Source of the DNA: Parus major
Taxonomy: Eukaryota > Chordata > Aves > Passeriformes > Paridae
Direction: 5' to 3'
Length of the DNA: 64,000 nucleotides
Assembly (NCBI RefSeq): GCF_001522545.3
Contig: NC_031769.1
Coordinates: forward strand, 11,450,861 to 11,514,860
Part shown: piece by piece, positions 49,801-61,967 of the stretch
How the letters are laid out: each line of letters begins with the position of its first letter
Position numbering within the stretch: position 1 is the first letter of the stretch
Notes under the pieces: model-generated
What the model saw: only the letters and a program-made list of their open reading frames with translations
Told to the model about the DNA's origin: nothing
The model's database searches: none
Program-made: the position numbers and the translations under genes

Positions 49801-52800
49801 TTTTTGAATAACCACTGAAATACTTTTCTGTGGTCAAACTCTGCATATGCAAAATAGATATACAGGCTAAAAACACTCTTTGCCTTATACCTTGAGGTAA
49901 GTGACAGTTTGGTTTTAGATGCATTAAGGGCTTTGTCTGCTTGGAATCTTTTCTTCTAAAGTAAGGTATTTCAAAACAACTTGAAGCCCACATCTCCTAA
50001 TTCAAGGGTGCATAAAACTAAACAACATAAAACATAACACCCCACAACAAAACCAAACAGGCATTTCTGGAATGGGAGTATCTACAAAGAGACACATTCT
50101 TATGAGAGAGCTATTCTGGTCAAATTTCCCATGCAGACAGACCTTTAATTAATTCACTGTAAAACCATGTGTGGAAACTCTCATTCTGACTGAAGCTCAA
50201 ATTATAGCAGTTTAATTGGTTTCCTTAAATTGACAGGTGTAAATGATATAACTAATTTTAATCTGGATACCAGAACATTTCAACATTTCAGTTTTCTTTT
50301 AGCATCAATTTTGGGGCTTGTCTATGTTTGCAGTTATACAGGTTTAATTTGAGATTTCAACATATTTAGACAAATCAGTGCTGGATGTTATACAGCAAGC
50401 TCATATTCTGCTCTGCCCAAGTATCCCTTGATTACATCTACATCTAAACTGAAGAAAAAAAAGGCACTTTTGACAGAAAGAATGCCCATGAAGGCATCTG
50501 CATTATTTTAAATAGAGCAGTGCAAGTCTGTATGTAGACTCTCACACTTGTTCATGTCTTATCTGTAGATAAGATGAAGGTCTTTAGCTACATGAAGGTC
50601 TAAGCTCAGCTGTCTGTCTTTGCTTGGATTTAAGTGATACATATTCAAAAATTATGTTCCATCACGTGTCCTGTAGGACAGGAGTGGTTAGCTGGGCACA
50701 GACAGCTGAGAGCAGAAACTTCAAACGCTTCTGAGTGTGCAGAATAAGCAATGAGTAATTATGCATCTTGTACATCCTCCCTGAGCAGAGAAAAATTGAG
50801 ATCTATGGTTAATGACAACAACATGCCAGCAGCACATAAACCTTTCCACCTGCTTCTCACTGTGCTTTAGATCACTGCACAGGGTAGTCCAGACCACTCG
50901 GTGTGCCAGATGCTCTCTGTGTTACACACAACAGCTTTTTTTTAACAAGGAAATCCTAAGCTTGATGTTATTTATGGGTCATCAGGATAATTAGTATTTT
51001 CCTGCTGAACTGTTTCAAATGTACTCTATAAAAGCCACGTAGTCAAAACTTGGCTTTACACCTCTGATTCAGACACAGACATGCAGGCTCACGCTCTGAT
51101 ATTCTGCTCACTCCTCCCATGTGTGAGGATTTTACAAATGAACCTTCTACCCTGATAAGAGAAAAGATACTAGCAATTACAAAAGGTTTTGAGTAGGGGA
51201 GTGAGGAATATAAATGAGAAGAAAGGTGCCAAGATATCAAGACTAAACCATCTGACTTGGTGATAGCTATAAAGTGAATTTTTAATGTGGTGGGTTGTAG
51301 ATTTTTTGGTCCTTGATTTGAATAAGATCTGTTTTTATGTCCTGTGTAGCAAAAGCCCCTTTCAAAAAGGTTATGTCAGACTAAATGAAACATTATTAAA
51401 AGAGAATGTATTGTTCTTCCTTTAAGCTATTTTATCATAGATACTTATATGATCCTGTTGATGGTTAAAAAATTGAGAAAAAGGAAAAGAGACAGAAGGC
51501 AGGAAGAAACTTTCACACTCAGGTCTTTGCTTTTGTTTTTTAATGAATTCCTACATTTCTGCAGTTGAACTCAGGAGAATGCTGGAATGTTACTTCCCAA
51601 AATGAAGACAGCCTGATATGTGAAGGGCACATCTGCAAACGCTGCTGTGATTCTGAAAGGTGAAAGCCAACTGAGGGGCATGAGGAATGAAGGGAGACAA
51701 GATGTGCTAAATGAAAAAAAGCACAGGCTGCTAAAAAGGTAGTTTGGTGGTGGGATTCTCTATGAAAAGTCAGTTGCAAGTTATACAGCAGGTTTTTATT
51801 ATGGCTGTGCAGTCTTGGTGCAAGAGCTTCTGGCCTCTTCTGCTCTCATACTGCTTCCCTTGAGAATATCTTCCAGCTCTGTACTACAGCCAGTTCAATT
51901 AAAATCTTACTGATTGCTATTATTTTTGAGAGTGCCACAGTTATCAGCAGGAAATCACAGGAATAAACAAGTGTCATTAATTGCTGTGATCTTGAGTCTG
52001 GATGGTCTTGGACACAGACTGCATAACAAGGACAAGGTAAGGTGTTTGAGTGCAGCTTTAGCTGCCTTCTCCTTCTGTGATATTATCTGTAACCTAAGAA
52101 AATATTTTTTAAGGTTTAATTGGTATAATGTCTTTGAAAAATTCAGTATAGTTGGTGCTTTTTTTTTAATATTCAGATAAAAAAAAATGTTGGTGGGTTG
52201 TTACATCTTACTCTAATGTTCTTATGTTGCCAAGAGGCATTAAAATAATCAGTCTATTTCCCCTATCTTTGAATTTCTTCATTATAGTTTCTACTCTACA
52301 AATACTTTTGTGTGCATTTTTTCAGATTTGGAAAGGTAAATTCGTAACTTTTAAGCAAATGTAAGTATTGGCTTATTTACTTAAGAAAGTATCAGATAAT
52401 AACTGCTAGTTTTCAACTCGTGTGTTACTGTCTACAGTATACTTCCAGCATTTATTCCTTACTCATTCAAAGACCAGTGACCTTTTAAACCATTAATTGA
52501 CTGAAATTAAATCAGGTTTTTATCCAATATGTTAAGTTTGACATTGGGCAGTTTGAAAAATTCTGAGGTATTGATGTACCTCAGTGTTTTAAAACATGAA
52601 AATAAATGATTTGTGCAGATTTTTGTATTTTTTTTACAAAAGTGTGTTTTATTTGAAGACTGCCTTCTCCCACAGCCTTAAGAGAGACATTGAGAGCCAT
52701 GACTTGAGTTCAGCCATATAAAAGTCAGGTGTTTGTATAAGCACAATATCTAATCTCTAGTTAGGTAGCCCAATACCCTACCAACTCTAGTAGATGGAAA

Positions 52801-54083
52801 GCAAATAACTCTACCAAAACTGATACTTCCCCTGCTATCCTAAGAAATCAGTAAGATGTACAAAACCCTATTACCACCTAAGTTATTGCTAATAATTAAT
52901 TCTAATACTGACAGAAATGGTAAGCAATGAAAAGAATAAAATAATTGTTTGAATCCTTGTCTCAATATAGAATATTGGTGAGTTTCTGAGGATGAAAGGA
53001 TAGAAGATGAAACTTCTGCTTACATAGCCTTTCATTAGCTTAGTTGTAGAAAACCATCTTAAAACTTGAGTTAAGCAACATTTTTCTTTCTTCACATATT
53101 GGTGATATGTGGTTGATTCACAACAGTACTGGCTCCAATTTGCCCTCAGCTTTTGAAAAAAATAAAGTATTAAGAATTACTTTCTTTCTGATTAAGTTGT
53201 TTTAATATTGGAAGACTATTTCTACAGCTGTGCTTGGTTGCCTGTTTAAAATTGGCTTTTTCCAGAAATGAATACCTAATTTCTAAAATACAGTCCTTCC
53301 TTCCTCCTTCTCACCCTGGTTTCTCATGCTGCCTTTATCTAAAAATTTACTTTGCCAGGTCCTGTGGCAAATCACAGGCCAACACTTCACCGTGGCTGCC
53401 ATTACCTTAATGCCTACCAACTATGCTAAAATCTGGAAACAGACTGTAGCAGTGGCTGTTGCCTGCTGATAACACAGCTACAAACAGTCGTTTTTCCCAT
53501 ACACATGCAGCAGTGGACTTTAGTATATTTCTGGGTTTTCTGGGTATGGAAAAGCTGTATGATCAAAATGTAACCCAAATAAATGCAGTGAATGGTGACT
53601 TCAGAAAGTATTTTGGATGCATTATTTATACCATAGATATCAGCTTGTTTTTCTAAGAGGATAAATAAAGAATTGATTCAGAGAAACTGAGGGAAAAACA
53701 GTCAAGTGCTCACTTATGCTTGATTTTTCTGATGGAGACACCTGGAACTGTAATTTCTATTGTCTCACAGCACAGCAAGAATGGCACTGCCAGTACATCA
53801 TATTGAACTTTATTGTGAAAAATGCCTGACTTTGAAATCCTGTCTGAGGACTGAGCACAGAAAAATTGCCTCCACAGGAGAGGGTAGCTTAGGTGCCTTA
53901 ACGAAAAGAACACTCCCCAGGTGATAAAACCAACTCTGCAACTACCTAGGCAGAGAGACTTCTTTGGGATGCAGCCCTATCCCACTGGATTCACGGAATC
54001 CTTCCATTTATAAGAGGTTTTTGAAAATCCTCAGCATGAAGAGAGACCTACTAAAACACAGAAGGAACCAACTAATCTGGCAG
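46835..54083. other. AT-rich non-coding DNA
   Basis: About 7 kb in which I find no exon, RNA gene or transposon. The GC-richer part around 47380-47780 has overlapping open frames of about 100 codons on both strands with no recognisable product. A T10 run occurs near 48561. Confidence 0.5.
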
Positions 54084-54216
54084 CAGGCCTGCCAGAGTTC
54101 ATGAGGTGTTTGGACAACACTCTGAGAGACATGGTAGGATGTCCTGTCCTGGGTCAGGAGTTGACTCAAAGGTCCTGATGGATCTCATTGACCTCAAGAT
54201 ATTCTATGAACTCTGC
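54084..54216 (+). mobile_element. CR1 LINE 3' tail fragment
   Basis: Landmarks in order are GGCCTGCCAGAGTTCATGAG, TGTTTGGACAACACTCTGAG, AGACATGGTAGGAT, GTCCTGTCCTGGGTCAGGAG, TGACTCAAAGGTCCTGATGG and GATATTCTATGAACTCTG. This is the last 130 bp or so of a CR1 copy in the sense direction, ending in the typical ATTCTATG tail. It is a severely 5'-truncated copy with no coding capacity. Confidence 0.9.
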
Positions 54217-54459
54217 TGTCAGCACTGTATTTCTTTTTAGAAGCAGCATTTCTTTCTCAAAGTGAGAAAGTCCCCTGTTTATTCAAGTTTAGCAGTGAAC
54301 CATGAATCTGTCACTGATTGTGTTCAATAATACTTTAAACATTCTTTGTTAACATGAATTTAATTTAAATCCCTTCACAATGAAGTAAGTGACAAATAAA
54401 ACTAATTTATAGATTTTCTTATTTTCATCTAAAGGAGGATGTCACCTAATCCTGCAACC
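54217..54459. other. Non-coding spacer between CR1 tail and hairpin
   Basis: AT-rich, nothing recognised. The string TCCTGCA at 54450-54456 is repeated just beyond the hairpin at 54553-54559. Confidence 0.6.
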
Positions 54460-54552
54460 ATATTTATTTGGCTTTTTTATCTGTCTGCTCTCCTTGTTCA
54501 CCTTAAAATGGTGAACAAGGAGAGCAGACAGATAAAAAAGCCAAATAAATAT
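54460..54552. repeat. Perfect 43-bp inverted repeat with 7-nt loop
   Basis: The left arm is 54460-54502 and the right arm is 54510-54552. Every one of the 43 positions pairs, from ATATTTATTTGGC at the outside to GTTCACC next to the loop TTAAAAT. The hairpin is flanked by a 7-bp direct repeat, TCCTGCA (54450-54456 and 54553-54559). Perfect arms in neutral DNA imply a recent origin, selection, or an assembly or library artefact. As RNA it would form a long uninterrupted duplex. No transposon sequence is recognised inside. Confidence 0.97.
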
Positions 54553-57500
54553 TCCTGCATTAAGCCAGAAATGTTTCCACCTACATTTGTTAACTGTGAA
54601 AATGGCAGCTAGAAGCTACAAAATAGCTTTTACTCATCTGTATATTGTCTTTGCTGGCATCAGATATACCTCACCTCCCCTTCATCTCAGTTTAACATTA
54701 CTCACTTATGCATGCACAGCATGTGCAAGTGTGAAAAAAATAACTTCTCTTGTAGGAGCTTAAGGTGGATAAATCTTTGATGTACACTGGTAAGCTATTC
54801 TAATCTTTGCAGGCACTGTATGAGATATCAGCTCTTTAAAACTCATTCCTCTTAGAAAGCTGCACAATTGATCTTGTGAAGATCTTAGTAAATCTAGGAT
54901 TTACTGTTAGAATAAATTGATACACATCTTTTTAAAGATATTTATAATAATCAGAATGTGCCTGTAATGGGCATAACTGCATTATGGCATGTTAAAAAGC
55001 AGCATATTTGTCATCAAATATTTTAAAATTAGTGTGCAGAATATTTCTGCTTTCTGTTTTGATTATACCATCAAGACAATGAACACAGAGCAGGCCCTCA
55101 GTTGATGAAAACTGACAGGCTTCCAGAACTTTGTTACTAGTATTTTTTTCCAGTTTGGAACTCTATTAGAATTTCAAATAGCCATTAATGATATATTCCA
55201 CTTATTATTTAAGATCTATACAGATGGAGACTTTGAAATTCTAATGCATCTCATTATCTTTTAAATTTCCCCTGCATTTTTCTCAATTAGGCAAAAGAAA
55301 CACCTTTCCTGCTAAAGTGTTTGTACAAGAATGACACTGAAGCAGTGTGTAAGCTTTATTTTGATCAGTGCCACCAAAACATGAAAATATAATGACCAAG
55401 ATTGTTATTCTGATACAATTTTTCCTTCCCCAAACTAGACCAGCACTTGACTTTACGTGTAATGCATCATCAGAAATTGTTACCAACTGGGTAGTGAAAT
55501 ATGGCTTAATATGCTGTCTTTTTCAGTTACTATATACCCATGTAATGGTCTGTAACAACATTTTTATTACAAGTGAAAGAAGCCTTTAGCCCTTGTATAT
55601 CAAAACCAATGGTGTCTGTTTTGCTCGGTTGCTGTGTTTAGTGCCTGTTACAGGAAATCAAAATGTCTGGGTAGGATCTGCTGCTTTGATCTGTACGGGT
55701 GTGCTGCCTAGCACAATGAGGCCTTTGATTCAGAAATGGGTACAACTATAATAGATAAGCAGTGAAAGATAATAAACAGTAGTAATTGTAATTGTTGGTG
55801 TTTGGATTATTAATGCAAAAACTGCCTCACAGATATTAATCCATTTCACTGGTATCCTCTTGTATCAATTGATCCTCTGCCATTCTTTCTTCATTAATTA
55901 GGCTAGGGTATGTAGCAAATTAGGATGAATTCCAGCTCTGCCCACATTATTTGATTGGTTCCTCCCATTCTCATTCAGTGTTTTATACACTCTTGATGAG
56001 GGAGTTGGAATTCATGCATCTGGCCCAGTAGCCTGGATAAATACTGCAGCAGCCCTCAAAGGACTATTCTGAATGAGAGAGACAGACATTTTGGGAAAAA
56101 AGCCTGAAAAAAAACCCCAACAAAAAAACCCTATCATGGCATAATGAGTTCAGTTTATACAGTAGCTGTATAAGCGTAAATGTCAGGGATTGTTTTTTCC
56201 CTTCTGACTGCGCTTTGCTTGTACTCACAAACCTTTCTGGCAGGACGGTTCATTTCCTAAATAATCTCAGTGGCCCAGAACCAATGGTATCCTCAACCAA
56301 ATCGCACCCTGCTGGTCCCTTTCACGTCAAAACTTTGAGACATTCTGCTTCTTTGTCATTTACAGTTTCTCCACGACACATACAGTATTATTGCCAGTCA
56401 AGCCAGACTGTATGTCTTTTGATTTAGTTTGCATTCCTGGCTTGCTCAAGCTGGTCTTATTGAGATCACTGAAGAACATCATTTCCTTATTTAAATAGGA
56501 TTTGCATTTCTCAGGCTTCTTTAGCAGCTTCTCTTTTGAACATTGCTTTTGAAGATTTGCCCTGACGTTCCTATCAGGCAAGACTACAAAAGAGCATTGT
56601 GGGCTCCGAATGTCCTTCGCACTGTTAGCCTGGTGAAGGGCATTATGACATGTAGGGTAAATAAAAGTTAACAGAGATAACAAGGATCTTAATACAGGGA
56701 AGCATTAAGATCTCTAGAGCAGTTCTACTGTAAAATCTCAGTGACAGTCCTGGGTTTCTGTCAGGCTAGAGCAGCTGCAGAAAATTGCTGATGATGTTGG
56801 TTCAAATTACAGTAGTGATAAGTCCAGGCAAACATACACCCAAACAGAGATCAATTTATTGTGATTTTGGATAAGCTCTCAAAGTACTTAGGCACCGTGC
56901 TCTAAAGTGTCCCCTGAATTGAGTTTCCTTTCTTTATTGGGCTGACTGATATGGCTGGGCTCCAAAACACCTTGAAATCCCTGCAAGTGAGTGAAACTTG
57001 ACACAAAGGCTTGCTTATTAAGTTAAACACACTTTGAAAATACCAGATGCTGAGATGAAGATACATGGTCGGATTCAAACTGCTGCTTCCTCTAGCAGAT
57101 CTACCCAGATAGACATACATCAGCTGGAGTGCTGGACCAAAACATTTCGAATTCTGCATGAATTCTGTTCATACAGAACACTGAATTTCAGGAGTTGAAT
57201 CAATACACAGAAAGTAGGTCACCCCTGCTGAAAGTGATGAGAGTTCTGTGCTTAGCTCAGGTCTTGCCTAATTGCCCAAACTTGGAACTAGAACTGTGTC
57301 TGATCTATCACATATGTCGTTATCTCTTCAAGCTTTATTCTCCCGTGGAGATAATTCAGGGAATGAAGTCCATAGCTATTAGGCAATTCCTTATTTCCAG
57401 GACCACACGACCCACTTTGATCTTGTGGGTTAGTAGGTGGTGGAAGAAGAAATGAGATATTAACTTTATAGCTTCTCAGACAACCTCAGAAATTAAACTA

Positions 57501-58742
57501 TTGTCCTGCATTATCATATATCTCTGTAATTCCTTTGTACTTCTGAACCCCAGGTCACAAACTAGCACACTATGAAGTGTTCAGCAATTTCCATACCATA
57601 AATCCTGCTAAGGATGAAAGATTCACTTCTGAGTATTACTGCCCAATTTCAGCAACATCAGGATAAGTTTATTTAGGTAAGCTATTAAGGCTCTTTAACC
57701 AAAAATTAACCTCAGAGTTTTGGGGGAATCTCTGAGTAACAGCTATTTCCAGCAAAACAGGATTACTGTCTTTTGTGGTTCTGTGCTGAAAATTCTTCCC
57801 ATTACCACTTCCTTGAATAGCAGTGAACAGTTGGACCAGATCCAAATCATAGGCAGCACTGAGTATCAGTGATGATTTTTACAAGACTTGTTTTTAAATA
57901 TGGTATTTGATTCCTAATAAAAAAGCAAGTTCTTGGTGTTTATCAGAAAATTATTTTTGTTCTATGAAAAAGACAAAAGAAAAAAGCTGATTTTGAAAAT
58001 TAAACAATGAACCAGGGAAATTTTGAAACCATGCAAGTTCATATGCCTAAATATAGGAATATTTCAAGCTCTGAGTATTATATTCTGAGTATTCTGACAA
58101 CCCAAGAGAAAAATACTAATTCAGACATTTACACTTTCAGGAATTATTTTGTTTTATTGAAGCAGGTATTTCTTGGGGATGTTTTTATATGGCAAAACAA
58201 AAAATGGGGACAAACCCAAAACAAACCAAGGCTTATAAAATATTTTAAATGCCATTCCACTGGCCCTAATCACAAGCTGCATAAATACCACAAAAATAAC
58301 TGCCCTGTGTAACTTATTCATATATTGTTGGAAACTCACCTAGCCCTGTAGAGTAACTAGTGCCCAAAAGACATTAAATAAAAATCTACCAATTTACCAA
58401 TCTCAAGCTGATATTATGCTCATTGTACCTGCATTTCCAAAAATAAAGGAGTCATGCACTTTCTTCTTTAAAAGGGCACAGGGAGAATTTTAATGAAAAG
58501 CTGCTGAGAATCTAAAGCAGTTAAAGGCAACTGTGACTAGAGGAAACCAATTTGTATCCATTGGTTTCACAGCAGGCTGTCATCTCTCTGCCTCTATTCA
58601 TTTGCTTGTTTTCTGGTTCAGTAAAAACTGTTCTACTATTATGATTTAATGGCATGGTAATCTTTTTAAACCTACTAGATTTTTCTGGAACAGGTTTAGG
58701 AAAATTAAATGTATAGGGGCTGGCAGCATAGTCCTTAATTAA
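54553..58742. other. AT-rich non-coding DNA
   Basis: No exon or mobile element is recognised. The minus-strand frame 56360-56683 (107 codons) has no domain I know. A-rich runs occur near 56106-56135. Confidence 0.55.
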
Positions 58743-58780
58743 GATTCCCTACGCGTGCGGGCGGGAGCACGTTTGGAATC
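58743..58780. other. CpG-dense hairpin of unknown role
   Basis: GATTCC (58743-58748) pairs with GGAATC (58775-58780), and inside it CGTGC (58754-58758) pairs with GCACG (58767-58771) around the loop GGGCGGGA. The intervening sequence has a cluster of CpG (ACGCGTGCGGGCGGG), exceptional in a region that is AT-rich and CpG-poor. The loop contains GGGCGGGA, close to an Sp-family GC box. It may be a structured element, a small regulatory site, or chance. Confidence 0.35.
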
Positions 58781-61700
58781 CAAACCCATTCAAGCTTCTT
58801 ACTCACAAACAAGGCTCTGGTTGGAGGAAAGAAGCTGATAAGGCCTCCTAACACCCCACCTCTAATAATAAAAAAAAAAAATAGCAGCTGGAAGTATTTT
58901 AACAAATATTTTCATTCTCAGATGTGTCAGTGACTCTCAGAAAGTGAAGAGTTCTGATCCAACAATTGCATGGTCTGCAGTGAATTGGGGATTACTCAAA
59001 GTCAAGTACTGAGGCTGCAGTAGGAAGGGTTGAGGGCTGTGGCTGAACTGATTCTCAGAGAAGTTCTCGTATCATTAACAAGGAAATTCACTTCTGGAAG
59101 AGGGGTCTTAAGGACACACAGTCCCAAGCCTGGAAATGCCAGCACCAGTGGATTTTCCTGGGAAAATGTAGAATTTTCCAGAGGTTAAACAAAGGTGACA
59201 GAAGGGTATTGTAAGTAACAGAGGTGTTACAGTTTCTACTTCTTTCTTTTTCTTCCACTCAGGGTAAACACCATGCCAGGACAAAAGGGAGAAAAATTAA
59301 AATGGAGCAGAATTAAAAACATTACAACTGCCTAAAATTAAGTGTAATGTGAATATCTATGACAAACTATCCTGAGGACAATTTACATGAGATGGAAAAC
59401 AGTAAAAAAAAATTCTCCATTTTCTCAGACACAGCAAAGCCAAAATTTGCCATAAGAACTTTCTATTTGCATTTAAGGGCATTAATACAGATTAGCCTCT
59501 ACTGGTTGTTTTTAGTATTTCTTACTGGGTCTAGTATTCTCACAGAAAAAAGGAGATGTATTCAGTTATGAACAAGGCTCTGACTCTCACACTGCTGGCT
59601 GTTTCAGGGATTTCAGCTCCCATTCCCCTTCCTTCCCAGGAAAGGGCCTTAGATGCTCAGGCAGAAATATATGAAGAAGCTTTTCTCACATTTGTTCATA
59701 GTCTTCCTAAACTGGCAGTCTAGGACCAGGGAAGAAAGAGAGTTAACAACCCTACAAAAACTTCCCTAATATTTTTAATCCATACATGAAAGCCTATGAG
59801 CTTCTGAGAACATTTTATCGTGCCTTGCCCATGTCTCCAGAAATAGTTTTTGTAAAATCAAACAGATCACTTTGGCTGATTGCACAGTAAATCAGTGGCA
59901 CAGCATTACTTACATACCATTCATTGCATGCTTTAAAATGTCAACCTTATTTTCTCTATGAGACAAACGGCACGATAGTCTCCAAAAATGTCAAGTTTGT
60001 CTTGTTTTTCATCCCTCTGAATTCACACTGAATGGACAAACAACCTGGTCATGCACAAACTCCTCCCTTGGAATGTCCCGAAAGTGTCAGCAGCTTTCCC
60101 AGAAATAACGTTAAAAGCTGCATGATGTTATTAATCTACTTAGAAAATGCCAAAAGCCATAAACATTAATTAAAAAAAAAAAAAAACCAACCCTAGTCAG
60201 TCCATGATGCCTAAAAGAAGGAAAAATAAAATCTACTTATTATTTCATATCAGCCATACAAACACCCAGTAAATGTTTGAAGCTTTATATCAATCTCTGT
60301 TTCCTTTAGTGTTTTGAATGACATAGACCTGTTGTTGGAAAGCCAACATAAAATCTCCGCAGCTCATGGCTCCATTTAAGTCAGTTTTTGCAGCAGTGAA
60401 TATCAACAAAGGAATTTTCAACCCGGGAAAACAACCCCACCAAAATTGAAAACCTAAGCAGGTTCCTACTGTATTGACAATATTACAAATGTCTTTTTTC
60501 TTGCTATAATTCAATTTACAATTGGCCTTAGGGAGAAAATCAACATGACCAAATTACATCTGGCAAGTCCAAAAAAAAAGCGCTTAAAAACATTCTCTGG
60601 ATAGATACCAACCCATTCATAGTAGAAAAAGAGAAAATAGTCAAAGAAACAGATGCTGAAATAATAAATAACTTCAGGGAGACACCATAGCTTGTACTCT
60701 GGCCTCTGGTCACTCAGGCCAGATCTGGAAGAAAAGTTTTGGAGTCTTTCCCTTCTAGATAAGATTCCAGCTAAAAGACCCTGAACCACACTCCAGAGAA
60801 GCAGCACCCAGAGCTTTTCAGAAAAGCAATCCCTTTCCCTGTATGACATCACAGCTTCAATACCAGCAGTGATAATTTATCCCTGAACAACTTGACATTT
60901 TGTGTTGATAAAACCACGTGGGCTGAGGGTCACTGTACACTGAGCCATAAAAGGAGACTAACAGGAGCACTGTTCCATGCCATGGGCAACAGGAGAATCT
61001 CCACCTGGAAAAACAGTTCCTCCATCCTCTCCAAGCTGATCTCTTCCCCTTTACTCTTCACCTGGAGGTCTGCACTGATACCACTGCTTTGTTAATACAT
61101 TTTCATCTGAAAATGAACACTGTATTAGAAAATAACTAAACATTTCTCCAGATACAACTCATTCTCTGTAAAGAGAGGTCAGAACACAGGAAATCTCAAC
61201 TCATGTTTTTCTCTCCCATTTCTTTTAAGTGTTGGGAGAACTGCTTTGACTCCACTCTCTAACAGCTCTTCAATTCTTCGTCTCCTCCATTTACCTTCTA
61301 GTCAGTAAATCTATTATTGGTAAAATGCATTGGCCTGGGATAAGCTTGTTCCTGCTATCAACATTTCTCCTATTCTAAAAAGGATTTAAATGGTGACTAA
61401 TAACATTTGTCTTAATCATTTTTGCAATTAACTGTGCAAACCTATCTAGTCTAAAGATACAGAAATAATTAAAGTGGACATTTACATTCTTTTTCATTTT
61501 TCTTCTTTTCTTCTTTCCTGTTATCGTTAGCAAGACATTCCATGGCATACTTTTTCCTAAAAAATAGTAACAGGAAAAAAAGCATTTTCAGCACATACAT
61601 TGGGACAATTGTACATGAGGCTAGAAGCCTCCTTTTGGTTAAACTACAGCATCTTGGTGCAATCCAGAGCACCTTTATTAGGCCCAGTCTTTACTGTAAA

Positions 61701-61784
61701 TTAGAACACAATCCAAAGTCTCTCATATAGTCAATTATTAATCCCTATTAAAGTTTTTTTTCTCATTTGTTTGCACTGCCTAAG
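58781..61784. other. Non-coding DNA, possibly intron upstream of candidate exon
   Basis: No exon is recognised. A poly(A) run of 14 is at 60173-60186. The last 40 bases hold a pyrimidine-rich tract (TTTTTTTTCTCATTTGTTTG) and end in CCTAAG, which is the putative acceptor for the exon that follows. Confidence 0.45.
60173..60186. repeat. Poly(A) run, 14 nt
   Basis: Fourteen uninterrupted A after TTAATT. No adjacent retroposon body is recognised. Confidence 0.85.
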
Positions 61785-61967
61785 TGTCTGAGTCACAGGC
61801 CTACTCCACTACGATCCGTGGGGACGTGGAGATTTACGCCTGTGCCTGCCAAATTGTTGTCACTGCCTGTGACTTAGAAACAGCTAATGATTTTGCAAGA
61901 ATGATGGAAATGCTTGTTCATTTCAATCAGCCAGCCTCTGGTCCCTCCACAACCCACGTGAATGCAG
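61785..61967 (+). CDS. Candidate internal protein-coding exon, product unknown
   Basis: This is the only segment that reads like real coding sequence. The frame is open only from 61784, because an in-frame TAA sits at 61781-61783. It runs through 60 full codons to the donor GCAG|GTAAAT at 61968. Upstream there is a T-rich pyrimidine tract ending in CCTAAG. With this acceptor the exon is 183 nt and symmetric (phase 1 at both ends), a pattern common in exons of extracellular proteins. An alternative acceptor, CACAG, at 61798 would give a 169-nt exon. CpG (ACG, CGT, GACGTG, TACGCC, CACGTG) and G or C in third codon positions are far above the surroundings. The peptide contains YACACQIVVTAC with three Cys, followed by a helix-like DLETANDFARMMEML, a HFNQP and a Ser/Thr/Pro-rich end. 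I do not recognise the family. It could be a genuine exon of a gene extending beyond the window, or a chance open frame with good composition. Confidence 0.5.
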
